A DNA stretch of 15,780 nt from an archaeon (GTDB taxonomy: Archaea; Hydrothermarchaeota; Hydrothermarchaeia; Hydrothermarchaeales; Hydrothermarchaeaceae). The stretch covers positions 1 to 15,780 of the forward strand of contig JAHJSX010000085.1 in assembly GCA_018830205.1 (NCBI GenBank). Direction: 5' to 3'. The first letter of the stretch is position 1. The number at the start of each line of letters is the position of its first letter. Made by a program: the position numbers and the translations under genes. This document shows, one piece after another, positions 6,124 to 13,392 of this stretch. Below the pieces are notes generated by a model. The model was not told where the DNA came from and did no database searches. It saw only the letters and a program-made list of their open reading frames with translations.

Positions 6124-6867
6124 ATGAGACTTGAAGACAAAGTTGCCATTATTACTGGCGCAGCCAGAGGAATCGGGAAGGAAACCGCCCTAATATTCGC
6201 CAGGGAGGGGGCGAAGGTGGTGGTGGCCGATGTAATCAGGGAAGCCGGCCAGGAGACCGTGGACGAGATAAAAGATATGGGGAAGGAGGCGTTTTTTGCA
6301 CAGGTGGACGTATCCAACAGGGAAGACGTGGATGCCATGGTGAAAGAAACCTTGGAGAGATATGGTAAAATAGACATCCTGATCAACAACGCCGGGATAG
6401 TTAGAGACTCCACTTTATTGAAGATGACAGAGGAACAGTGGGACTTGGTGATCAATATCAACCTCAAAGGCGTTTTCAACTGCGCCCAGGCCGTGGCAAG
6501 GGTTATGGTAGAACAGGGAAACGGCGGATCTATCATAAACACCTCTTCCGCTGTGGGGATATACGGCAATTTCGGCCAGACCAACTACGCCGCCACAAAG
6601 GCGGGGGTAATCGGGTTCACAAAGGCCCTGGCAAAGGAAGTAGGAAGAAAGGGCATCAGGGTAAATGCAGTGGCCCCTGGATTCATCGATACCCCAATGT
6701 TAGAGAAGATCCCGGCCAACGTCATCGAGATGGTGAAGGAAAGGGTCCCTCTCCAAAGACTCGGCAGGGCTGATGAGGTCGCCAATATGTACCTGTATCT
6801 GGCCTCGGCCGACGCGGGTTATATCAATGGCGCTGTACTCAGCATTGACGGAGGACTAGTCATATGA
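6124..6867 (+). CDS. phaB: SDR-family acetoacetyl-CoA reductase (PhaB/FabG type)
   Basis: A 247-residue classical short-chain dehydrogenase. It has the cofactor motif TGAARGIG near residue 12, NNAG (about 88-91), and a catalytic Ser-Tyr-Lys set visible in NTSSAVGIYG and NYAATKAG (Y-x-x-x-K). The PG-x-x-x-T-PM segment follows. Members reduce 3-oxoacyl-ACP (FabG) or acetoacetyl-CoA (PhaB) with NADPH. Sequence alone does not separate the two, but its place between phaC and the thiolase makes the CoA reaction giving (R)-3-hydroxybutyryl-CoA the likely role. An AAAGGAGG ribosome site precedes the ATG, and the stop overlaps the thiolase start by four bases. Archaea do not use bacterial-type fatty acid synthesis as their main lipid route, which further favours PHA. 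Confidence 0.88.
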   Translation: MRLEDKVAIITGAARGIGKETALIFAREGAKVVVADVIREAGQETVDEIKDMGKEAFFAQVDVSNREDVDAMVKETLERYGKIDILINNAGIVRDSTLLKMTEEQWDLVININLKGVFNCAQAVARVMVEQGNGGSIINTSSAVGIYGNFGQTNYAATKAGVIGFTKALAKEVGRKGIRVNAVAPGFIDTPMLEKIPANVIEMVKERVPLQRLGRADEVANMYLYLASADAGYINGAVLSIDGGLVI

Positions 6868-8042
6868 GGGAGGTTGCCATCGTTGCTGCTGTCCGGACCC
6901 CTATCGGGATATTTGGGGGAAGCCTCAAGGATTTTGCCCCGGGCAGGCTCGGTGGGATCGTATTGAAAGAAGCCCTTGACAGGGCTGGTGTTAAAGTTGA
7001 TACCGTGGAAGAGGTAATAATGGGGAACGTCCTCTCCGCAGGCCACGGCCAAAACGTGGCAAGACAGGCCTCAATGGAGGCAGGGATCCCAGTGGGCGTT
7101 CCGTCTTTTACCGTGAACAAGGTCTGCGGCTCAGGTCTGAAGTCCGTTGTCCTGGGCGCCCAGGCGATAATGACAGGGGATGCGGACTGCATCCTGGCAG
7201 GCGGGGTTGAGAACATGTCCCAGACCCCCTACGCCATAAGAAAGGCCCGGTGGGGTGTCAGGATGGGAAACGACGAGATGGTGGACCTGATGATGTACGA
7301 TGGCCTGATGGACATATTCAACAAGTGCCCCATGGGTGATACTGCAGAGAACGTGGCAGCGAAATACAATATCACCAGGGAGGACCAGGACCGGTTTGCC
7401 ATGACGAGCCAGAATCGGGCAGAGGCAGCCATCAAGGAAGGAAGGTTCAAGGAAGAGACCATTCCTGTCACCGTCCCCCAGAGGAAGGGAGACCCCCTCA
7501 TCTTCGATACAGACGAGCACCCCAGGTTCGGGACCACCATGGAGAGCTTGGCGAGGCTCAGGCCCGTTTTCAATAAAGAGGGAACGGTCACGGCCGGGAA
7601 CGCCTCCGGCATCAACGACGGGGCGGCCGCCGTTCTTCTTATGTCAAGGGAAAAGGCCGATGCCGACGGAATCGAACCCATGGCAATCATCAAAAGCTAT
7701 GCCTCATGTGGTGTCCCTCCTGAAATAATGGGCATCGGCCCCATCTCTGCCAGCAGAAAGGCCCTGGAAAAGGCAGACCTTGGTGTTGAGGACCTGGACC
7801 TGATAGAGGTCAATGAGGCCTTTGCGGCTCAGGCCATCCAGGTCAACAGGGAAATGGGGTGGGACGAAGCAAAAGTCAACGTCAACGGCGGTGGCATAGC
7901 CCTGGGTCATCCCATAGGCGCAAGCGGAACCAGACTCCTGGTAACCCTCCTCCACGAATTGAAGAGGAGGAACGGGAACTACGGACTCGCCTCTCTATGC
8001 ATTGGCGGCGGCCAAGGAATCGCCATGACCGTAGGGAGATAA
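6864..8042 (+). CDS. phaA: Acetyl-CoA C-acetyltransferase (beta-ketothiolase)
   Basis: The enzyme condenses two acetyl-CoA to acetoacetyl-CoA, the first committed step to PHB. The 392-residue protein matches the usual length of biosynthetic thiolase II. The acylated nucleophile Cys88 is in NKVCGSGLKSV, His349 is in GGGIALGHPIGASG, and the second catalytic Cys379 is in SLCIGGGQG. NVNGGG, VNEAFAAQ and GGVENMSQTPY are further signatures. It is the bacterial-type thiolase that keeps the C-terminal Cys. Many archaeal thiolase-like proteins, which work with HMG-CoA synthase, lack that Cys. The start overlaps the phaB stop (ATGA), and this is the last gene of the cluster. Confidence 0.94.
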   Translation: MREVAIVAAVRTPIGIFGGSLKDFAPGRLGGIVLKEALDRAGVKVDTVEEVIMGNVLSAGHGQNVARQASMEAGIPVGVPSFTVNKVCGSGLKSVVLGAQAIMTGDADCILAGGVENMSQTPYAIRKARWGVRMGNDEMVDLMMYDGLMDIFNKCPMGDTAENVAAKYNITREDQDRFAMTSQNRAEAAIKEGRFKEETIPVTVPQRKGDPLIFDTDEHPRFGTTMESLARLRPVFNKEGTVTAGNASGINDGAAAVLLMSREKADADGIEPMAIIKSYASCGVPPEIMGIGPISASRKALEKADLGVEDLDLIEVNEAFAAQAIQVNREMGWDEAKVNVNGGGIALGHPIGASGTRLLVTLLHELKRRNGNYGLASLCIGGGQGIAMTVGR

Positions 8043-8116
8043 AATATAATATCATTATCTCCGCCGCCCGCCTCAAATTTTAAAAACACTATGGCCGATA
8101 TAGGGCTCCCTACAAA

Positions 8117-8154
8117 GTTATATACGTATCATGAATGACTACAAGTTTATATTT
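8117..8154 (+). promoter_or_regulatory. Two candidate TATA boxes before the dCMP deaminase gene
   Basis: GTTATATA (8117-8124) and TTTATATTT (8146-8154) lie in otherwise unremarkable intergenic sequence after phaA. The second would start transcription near 8175-8180, leaving a short leader with the GGTGA ribosome site at 8193-8197 and the GTG start at 8202. This arrangement argues that the gene begins at 8202 and not at the ATG at 8157. Confidence 0.45.
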
Positions 8155-8170
8155 GAATGACTACAAGTTT
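8132..8170 (+). repeat. 17-bp direct repeat pair in the promoter
   Basis: TGAATGACTACAAGTTT occurs at 8132-8148 and again at 8154-8170, two helical turns apart (22 bp). A degenerate third copy, CCTACAAAGTTATATA, lies upstream at 8109-8124. The copies overlap or flank the presumed TATA boxes, which suits an operator or a local duplication of the promoter. Confidence 0.8.
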
Positions 8171-8201
8171 TTGTAAGTACAATCATGAAACAGGTGAAAA
8201 T

Positions 8202-8648
8202 GTGACAAGGCCATCATGGGACGAGTATTTTTTGAAGCAAGTGGAGGACATAGCGCTGCGGGCAACCTGCACACGAAGGCAGATAGGCGCCATAATTACA
8301 AAAGATAATAAAATTGTATCAAGTGGGTATTGCGGGACAGTCAGGGGAGCGGAGCACTGCATAGACAAAGGTTGCATCAGGGACAAACTTGGAATAAAAA
8401 GCGGGACACAGCTTGAGGTGTGCGATGCCGTTCATGCAGAGGCAAACGCGATAATACAGGCAGATGGAAACAAGATGGACATGGCCACCATATACGTCAA
8501 CGCATACCCGTGCAAGATATGCGCCCGCATGATAGTAAATGCCGGCATAAAGCGAGTCGTCTGTTCCGGGGAGTATTCTGACGAAGAGGGTCTTGACATT
8601 TTAAAAGGGGCCGGCGTAGAAATTTCATGTTTGAATCTTGGGGAGTAA
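8202..8648 (+). CDS. dCMP deaminase family protein (ComEB-like)
   Basis: A 148-residue zinc-dependent cytidine/deoxycytidylate deaminase. Its role is most likely dCMP to dUMP, feeding thymidylate synthesis. Starting at GTG 8202 the protein opens RPSWDEYF, exactly where the family normally begins. The active site is HAEANAI (His78 zinc ligand, Glu80 proton shuttle) plus PCKIC (Cys104 and Cys107). The Cys/His-rich insert around CGTVRGAEHCIDKGC (44-58) is typical of dCMP deaminases and probably holds a second zinc. An upstream ATG at 8157 is in frame but would add 15 residues unlike the family, within the direct repeats. The next gene begins two bases after the stop. Confidence 0.88.
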   Translation: MTRPSWDEYFLKQVEDIALRATCTRRQIGAIITKDNKIVSSGYCGTVRGAEHCIDKGCIRDKLGIKSGTQLEVCDAVHAEANAIIQADGNKMDMATIYVNAYPCKICARMIVNAGIKRVVCSGEYSDEEGLDILKGAGVEISCLNLGE

Positions 8649-8649
8649 A

Positions 8650-9195
8650 ATGAGGCTCGTCATAGGGCTTATGGGCCGCATCGGCTCAGGGAAGACCGCA
8701 GTAAGTGAGCATCTTCAGGAAAACTACGGCGCGCGTGAGCACCGTTTTTCACAGATTTTAATGGACATCCTCGACAGGCTAAATCTACCTCACGAGAGGG
8801 CAAACCTACAGAAACTTGGCAAGAGCTTGAGGGCCGAGCTGGGGGCAGATGTAATAGTAAACGCATTCAAGCATGATTTGGAAAAAGACACCAAAGAATT
8901 GCTCATCGTAGACGGCATAAGGTATGAAAATGAGGTCAATATGCTAAAGGAAAAAAACTGTGTTTTGATTTTTGTAACGGCATCGCCTGAAGTAAGATAC
9001 GAGCGGGCAGTCAAAAGGGGCGAGAAGGGCGAAGCCAAGATAACTTTCGAACAATTCCTGGAAAGCGAAAAAGCTGAGACGGAAAAGCATATCGAAGCGA
9101 TTAAAGAGAGCGCCGATTACACCATTGACAATTCCGGGACGCTTGACGAGCTGCAGGGAAAAGTGGACAAAATAATAAAAGGGCTTAAAAAATGA
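8650..9195 (+). CDS. P-loop nucleotide kinase (dNMP kinase / dephospho-CoA kinase-like)
   Basis: A 181-residue P-loop protein. Walker A is GLMGRIGSGKT (residues 6-16). It has the kinase-type segments FSQILMDILDRL, NLQKLGKSLRAELGADV and LLIVDGIRYENEV, and the lid-like RYERAVKRGEKGEAKITFEQF, with the Arg-rich arrangement of nucleoside monophosphate kinases. It resembles archaeal proteins annotated loosely as dephospho-CoA kinase or AAA-type kinase, and also deoxynucleotide monophosphate kinases. Sequence alone does not choose between them. Position directly after dCMP deaminase favours a deoxynucleotide role. The ATG 8650 start has GGGGAG just before it; a TTG at 8638 is in frame but would overlap the deaminase and lose that site. 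The end overlaps thiD by 4 bp. Confidence 0.75.
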   Translation: MRLVIGLMGRIGSGKTAVSEHLQENYGAREHRFSQILMDILDRLNLPHERANLQKLGKSLRAELGADVIVNAFKHDLEKDTKELLIVDGIRYENEVNMLKEKNCVLIFVTASPEVRYERAVKRGEKGEAKITFEQFLESEKAETEKHIEAIKESADYTIDNSGTLDELQGKVDKIIKGLKK

Positions 9196-10499
9196 CCACA
9201 GCGCTAACCATAGCAGGTTCCGATTCCGGAGGCGGGGCAGGGATACAGGTGGACTTGAAGACCTTTCAAGCCATGGGGGTGCACGGCGCGTCAGTCATAA
9301 CGTCGCTCACTGCCCAGAATACTCGTGAAGTGAGGGATATTTTCGACCTGCCTACGAGTTTCATTAAATCACAGTTTGAAGCAGTACACGAGGATTTTGA
9401 CATAAAAGCCGCAAAGACCGGCATGCTCAGCAATAAAGAAATAATAAAATGCGTGACCGAGAACGTGGGGTCATACTTGCTGGTCGTTGACCCTGTAATG
9501 GTGGCAGCCTCAGGAGGGAAGCTCATAAAAGACGATGCAATTGAAACGCTGAAAGAGTTGCTTCTTCCCCGTGCTACGGTCGCAACCCCAAACATCCCTG
9601 AAGCAGAGGTGCTATCAGGCATATCGATAAAAGGAGTTGACGATGCGAAGGAGGCCTCAAAGATTATTTCCAATTACGGCTGCAGTGTTGTGGTAAAAGG
9701 CGGACATTCTGGGAAGGGGAAAGTAATAGATGTACTTTACCATCTTGGCAAGATTCACCAGTTCGAGGCAGAAAGAATCGGGGAAGGAGTCCACGGCTCA
9801 GGATGTGCATTCGCCTCTGCGATTGCAGCGGGCCTAGCAAAAGGGGAGGATGTTGTAACTGCTGTTGGCAATGCAAAATCATTCATAACGCGCGCAATAG
9901 CGACCGCATACGCACCGGGAAAAGGCCCGAGAGTTGCAAATCCTCTGGGAAAACAAATCGCATCTTCAAAGGAGCATCAGGTAATAAAAGAACTAAGGAA
10001 AGTTGTATCAGACATCGAAAACATGGACTTTTACAAGGTAGCGCCAGAGGTGGGTTCGAACATTGTGTATGCAAAAGAGGGCGCCAAGACCCCCGAAGAC
10101 GTTGCCGCGGTTGAAGGCAGAATCATAAAAGTTAAAAACAGGGTCGTCGCTGTCGGCGATATCGCGTTCGGCGGCTCGAAACACGTTGCGACAATCGTGC
10201 TTGCTGCAATGCACCATGATAAGGAATTCCGCTCTGCTATGAACATCAAATACAAAAAATCGACGCTTGATGTGTGCGAAAAGCTCGGTTTTGGCATCTC
10301 AAGTTTTTCACGCGACGACGAGCCACAGGAGAAAAGCACGATGGAGTGGGGCACACTTCACGCAATCGAAAAGCACGGTTCTGTTCCGGATTTAATATAT
10401 GATAAAGGAAGCGTCGGCAAGGAGCCCATGATACGGATTTTAGGCAAAAAACCGGGCGAGGTATTTGAGAAGCTCCGGAGGATACTGGATGAAGCCTGA
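9192..10499 (+). CDS. thiDN: Bifunctional HMP(-P) kinase / thiamine-phosphate synthase (ThiD-ThiN fusion)
   Basis: A 435-residue archaeal fusion for thiamine synthesis. The N-terminal ThiD domain (about 1-255) phosphorylates hydroxymethylpyrimidine twice. Its marks are TIAGSDSGGGAGIQVDLKTF, AAKTGML, VVDPVMVAASGGKLI, VVKGGHSGKG and the anion-hole/catalytic stretch GEGVHGSGCAFASA. The C-terminal ThiN domain (about 265-435) couples HMP-PP to the thiazole phosphate, replacing bacterial ThiE. It shows VAAVEGRI, GDIAFGGSKHVA, RSAMNIKY and the DLIYDKGSVGKEPMIRILG segment. The start overlaps the kinase stop by 4 bp (ATGA), and the end overlaps the EamA gene by 11 bp, so translation is probably coupled. 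Confidence 0.94.
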   Translation: MTTALTIAGSDSGGGAGIQVDLKTFQAMGVHGASVITSLTAQNTREVRDIFDLPTSFIKSQFEAVHEDFDIKAAKTGMLSNKEIIKCVTENVGSYLLVVDPVMVAASGGKLIKDDAIETLKELLLPRATVATPNIPEAEVLSGISIKGVDDAKEASKIISNYGCSVVVKGGHSGKGKVIDVLYHLGKIHQFEAERIGEGVHGSGCAFASAIAAGLAKGEDVVTAVGNAKSFITRAIATAYAPGKGPRVANPLGKQIASSKEHQVIKELRKVVSDIENMDFYKVAPEVGSNIVYAKEGAKTPEDVAAVEGRIIKVKNRVVAVGDIAFGGSKHVATIVLAAMHHDKEFRSAMNIKYKKSTLDVCEKLGFGISSFSRDDEPQEKSTMEWGTLHAIEKHGSVPDLIYDKGSVGKEPMIRILGKKPGEVFEKLRRILDEA

Positions 10500-10908
10500 G
10501 ATTGCGATTCTTGGCATTGTGATAATCCTTCTATGGGGCATCTGGGGTTTTCTGTACAAATATGGTGTGACCCGGCTCGGGCTTTTGAGCACGCTCCTTG
10601 CTACAAGCATCTTCTATTCAGTCCTTAATGTTTTGATAATTGGATATCTTTACAAAAGGGGTGTAGGCCTCCCCCTAGAAGGCACGACTGCCATACTCTT
10701 GACGGGCACTGCCGCTGGCGTCACAGCATCAATTCTTTTCCTTTATGCCCTTACGAAATACCCTGGCAGTGTTGTAATTCCTCTTACGGCCCTCTATCCT
10801 GCAGTTTCGGTCGTACTTGCAATTTTGATTCTAAAAGAGGATATCAACAGGCTAAATGGAATCGGAATCGTTCTTGCGGTTATCGCAGGTTATTTACTTT
10901 CAAGATAG
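10489..10908 (+). CDS. Half-size EamA/DMT-type membrane protein
   Basis: A 139-residue integral membrane protein with four hydrophobic helices: about residues 5-24, 33-52, 68-88 and 95-138, the last stretch likely two segments separated by LKEDINRLNG. The pattern PGSVVIPLTALYPAVSVVLA and the final ILKEDINRLNGIGIVL are typical of one EamA repeat, so the protein is one half of a usual ten-helix transporter and should act as a dimer. ATG 10489 follows GGAGGAT; an in-frame GTG at 10465 would overlap thiDN far more. Cotranscription with thiDN suggests, without proving, transport of a thiamine-related compound. The 3' end overlaps the convergent cytochrome gene by 9 bp. Confidence 0.75.
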   Translation: MKPEIAILGIVIILLWGIWGFLYKYGVTRLGLLSTLLATSIFYSVLNVLIIGYLYKRGVGLPLEGTTAILLTGTAAGVTASILFLYALTKYPGSVVIPLTALYPAVSVVLAILILKEDINRLNGIGIVLAVIAGYLLSR

Positions 10909-12492
10909 TTCAATTGTTTCCTTTTCCATCTCAACCGGTGCGCATTTACCCGTGTTCTGCCAGGCCTCGTAGAGCTTTTCACCCATGCCAAAGTAGTCCC
11001 ACTTGTTGCCCTTGTTCTCTTCGTAGAGGAATTCGATGAACTCTTTTGAAGTGGTCTGGTAGTACAGGGTGACTTCGGCAGACACAGCGCCGTCAGGAAT
11101 AACATAACCTGTCCTATCCCAGTTCTGGCCATCATTATAAGCAGCATCACGTATGTAGGCTTTGTACTGCTCAAAGTCAGAATTTTTAAACCCTGCCGGC
11201 GGAATCCTGTTGTCCTTGTAAATGTAGTTGTTTGCAGCAAAGTGCAGGCTTGGGCCATCTGGAAGGCCCAGCAAATCAGGGAAGCTTTCTGGGTCGCCTG
11301 TGTTTTTGATGCCTGGTTTTATTTCATAAACCTTTATTTCAGCGTCTTTGGCAAGTTCGCCCGTGTCAAAGTCGTATGCACCCGACTCTCTTAAAAGCTC
11401 ACCATTTGAATCAAGGAATTTAATGTTTATCCACATGCGCCTGCCTTCAGAAAATCCTGTTGGGAGCTTGTGCCCTGCAAGGTTTGTAATCTTCACATCG
11501 ACCTTTTTCTCGTCATATGAAAGCTCTAGTTTGGCAGCATTTCCAAGCATTTCTATTGCATTTTCCTGGCTTGTTTCAAGCGCTGCAATATGCTCTTCGT
11601 CCGTGAATTCGTAAATGTATTTCATGATGTCCTGCATGCATGCATTTCCTCCGGCAAACTCATGCTGGTAAATGTCGTCCCTCAGGATTTTGGAATCAAC
11701 GTTGCACGCATATCCCTCAACAGTCGGCATGTGGCAGGACTGGCAGGATATTGGTTCTCCATCAGCATAATCCCCATAAGCGCTGTATTTCCACTCAGTA
11801 TACGTCTTTTCAATTTCCTCGTTGTTGTAGAGCGGATTGGTAATCTCGTGGCACGTTGCACAGAATTCTGATGTAAGGTGGAAATCGGATTTTTTGCTTA
11901 CGTGTCCCGTGGGTGTTGGTTCATAAGGCCCTCTTTTTGCGGTATTTTCAGAAACAACATACTGGGCATTTCGCTGGGTTTCAACAGTGCCGTTGGTTTC
12001 AAGGCCTTTTCCCTCCTCTGAGAGTGGGTCGACGGCCCTGTGGCAGAAATCACAGATAATACCCTCGAAATCGTCTTCTGCTGCTACAAGGGAAGAGCCG
12101 TCTGGTGGTTCAGACCTGCCCTCAAGCCAGCCTTTTGGCGTGTGGCACCGCAGGCAGTAGTCACCAATGAGCACCCTCCCGTCAAAGTCCTTGTTGTTTG
12201 ATGCAACTGCTGCAAGGAAAATAGGGTCTCTCATGGCATTCCCCATCATCGTACCGCGCCAGGTATCATAAGGCGAGTAATCAGCATAACCTCCGTGGCA
12301 GAACTTGCAAAAGCTGACCCGTTCGAAGGTTACGACATCTGGCTGGGTGCCTGGAAGGAACACCTCAATGGGCCCAGCCTCCACTTCGTCATGTATTCCG
12401 GGCGCTGCTGTTTCTTTAGTTACATCAGGAGCTTCCCCGCCCGTGCAGCCAGATATAAAAATTGCAATTAAGAGCAAAACAACCCATCTCAT
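10900..12492 (-). CDS. Lipid-anchored pentaheme c-type cytochrome
   Basis: A 530-residue exported cytochrome. The N-terminus MRWVVLLLIAIFISGC is a lipoprotein signal with lipobox Cys16, implying a membrane-anchored, outward-facing protein. Five CxxCH heme sites are visible: CKFCH (62-66), CLRCH (113-117), CDFCH (147-151), CATCH (211-215) and CQSCH (250-254). Many extra His could serve as distal ligands (for example GHVSKKSDFHLTSEF). The heme domain ends near residue 290. The remaining C-terminal half is heme-free and beta-rich (NLAGHKLPTGFSEGRRMWI), like the C-terminal domains of extracellular cytochromes in metal-reducing bacteria and ANME archaea. It likely passes electrons at the cell surface; the partner is unknown. 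The start chosen is the ATG with GGGTGGC directly upstream (12496-12502), not the GTG at 12504. Confidence 0.88.
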   Translation of the reverse strand: MRWVVLLLIAIFISGCTGGEAPDVTKETAAPGIHDEVEAGPIEVFLPGTQPDVVTFERVSFCKFCHGGYADYSPYDTWRGTMMGNAMRDPIFLAAVASNNKDFDGRVLIGDYCLRCHTPKGWLEGRSEPPDGSSLVAAEDDFEGIICDFCHRAVDPLSEEGKGLETNGTVETQRNAQYVVSENTAKRGPYEPTPTGHVSKKSDFHLTSEFCATCHEITNPLYNNEEIEKTYTEWKYSAYGDYADGEPISCQSCHMPTVEGYACNVDSKILRDDIYQHEFAGGNACMQDIMKYIYEFTDEEHIAALETSQENAIEMLGNAAKLELSYDEKKVDVKITNLAGHKLPTGFSEGRRMWINIKFLDSNGELLRESGAYDFDTGELAKDAEIKVYEIKPGIKNTGDPESFPDLLGLPDGPSLHFAANNYIYKDNRIPPAGFKNSDFEQYKAYIRDAAYNDGQNWDRTGYVIPDGAVSAEVTLYYQTTSKEFIEFLYEENKGNKWDYFGMGEKLYEAWQNTGKCAPVEMEKETIELS

Positions 12493-12524
12493 AATGCCAC
12501 CCACTAAATTAAAATGAACCTACC

Positions 12525-12532
12525 GATATAAA
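12525..12532 (-). promoter_or_regulatory. Putative TATA box for the cytochrome gene
   Basis: Read on the minus strand this is TTTATATC, inside AATTTATATCGG, 33-40 bases before the cytochrome ATG. Transcription from it would start near 12503 and leave a short leader with the GGGTGGC site. This is the clearest TATA-like core in the 104-base divergent region. Confidence 0.45.
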
Positions 12533-12596
12533 TTATTTTCTTCCGCCTTCTGTTAACTTTTTGTGCATAGAATGCGCATAATACGTTGCAGGGTTG

Positions 12597-13352
12597 ATGA
12601 AAATGATGCGTAAAATGTGGAAATGGGGTTTCGTACCTATGACACTTTTCGCGATGCTTTTGCTTGTTTTCTTTAAACCCCAAAGTCCTGCTCATATTAT
12701 ATGGGTTGAAATCCATGATTTTTCTCCGGGCTATGGAACAGATGAAATGGAAGCGCTCCTTTTGGTATTGGAACGCCATCAAATAGACCGGACAATCGTC
12801 TTTGTAATACCCAACAGGGATGAAAACGAACCAATCCATGAAAATACGGACTTTGTGGAGTATCTCCAGGGATTACAGGAACGGGGAGTTGAGGTCGGCG
12901 CTCACGGATATTCTCACAGTGGCTTTGAATTTTATAAATCCTCCAATGAAGTAGAAACTTTAGTAGGAAAATCTTTGGATGCTTTTTCAAAAGCAGACAT
13001 TTACCCCCGCTCGTTCTATCCACCCAGATATCTTATAAAAAAAGAAGGATTGGAGGTTCTAAGTGAGCATTACGATGAAGTATTCCTACTCAACAAGTTA
13101 ATAATTGACAAAAGAACGTACCTGTATCCGGCGTATGAATTCATACCTGGGATGACCCCCCGGGTTTTAAAGCCCATTGCGAACTACGCTTACAAAAAAA
13201 TATACATAAGAAGTACAAGCCCGGTTTTCAGGGTGAACATCCATTTGGGTGATATCGATGCTGAAACATTGAAAGAGCTGGACGAGTTTCTCACTCTGGC
13301 TGACAGATATCACATGGACACAGAGGACATTCAATCCCTGCAAAACCCCTAG
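12597..13352 (+). CDS. Membrane-anchored polysaccharide deacetylase-like protein (NodB/DUF2334 type)
   Basis: A 251-residue protein with one N-terminal hydrophobic helix (about 11-26), either an anchor or an uncleaved signal. The deacetylase fold follows. All NodB-type site elements can be seen: Asp41 in EIHDFSPGYG, the metal-binding H-x3-H at His103/His107 in GAHGYSHSG, the PPR motif (142-144) in RSFYPPRYL, and a late His216 in NIHLGDID. Relatives remove acetyl groups from surface glycans; DUF2334 members are often of unknown substrate. It probably acts outside the cell. The gene is divergent from the cytochrome and convergent with aspS. Several ATGs lie close together (12597, 12603, 12606), and the AGGGT just before makes 12597 or 12603 most plausible. 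Confidence 0.78.
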   Translation: MKMMRKMWKWGFVPMTLFAMLLLVFFKPQSPAHIIWVEIHDFSPGYGTDEMEALLLVLERHQIDRTIVFVIPNRDENEPIHENTDFVEYLQGLQERGVEVGAHGYSHSGFEFYKSSNEVETLVGKSLDAFSKADIYPRSFYPPRYLIKKEGLEVLSEHYDEVFLLNKLIIDKRTYLYPAYEFIPGMTPRVLKPIANYAYKKIYIRSTSPVFRVNIHLGDIDAETLKELDEFLTLADRYHMDTEDIQSLQNP

Positions 13353-13392
13353 GGATTAATCTCTATGCCCGGCAACAAAGGCGCGTCTTGAT

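Noticed and set aside
6438..6773. Plus-strand frame of 111 codons inside phaB
   Set aside because: It is an out-of-frame shadow of a well-supported SDR gene; the Arg/Gly/Gln-rich product has no family features.
8157..8201. Upstream ATG start for the dCMP deaminase
   Set aside because: It adds 15 residues unlike the family and lies within the 17-bp direct repeat and probable promoter. GTG 8202 has GGTGA upstream and gives the usual N-terminus.
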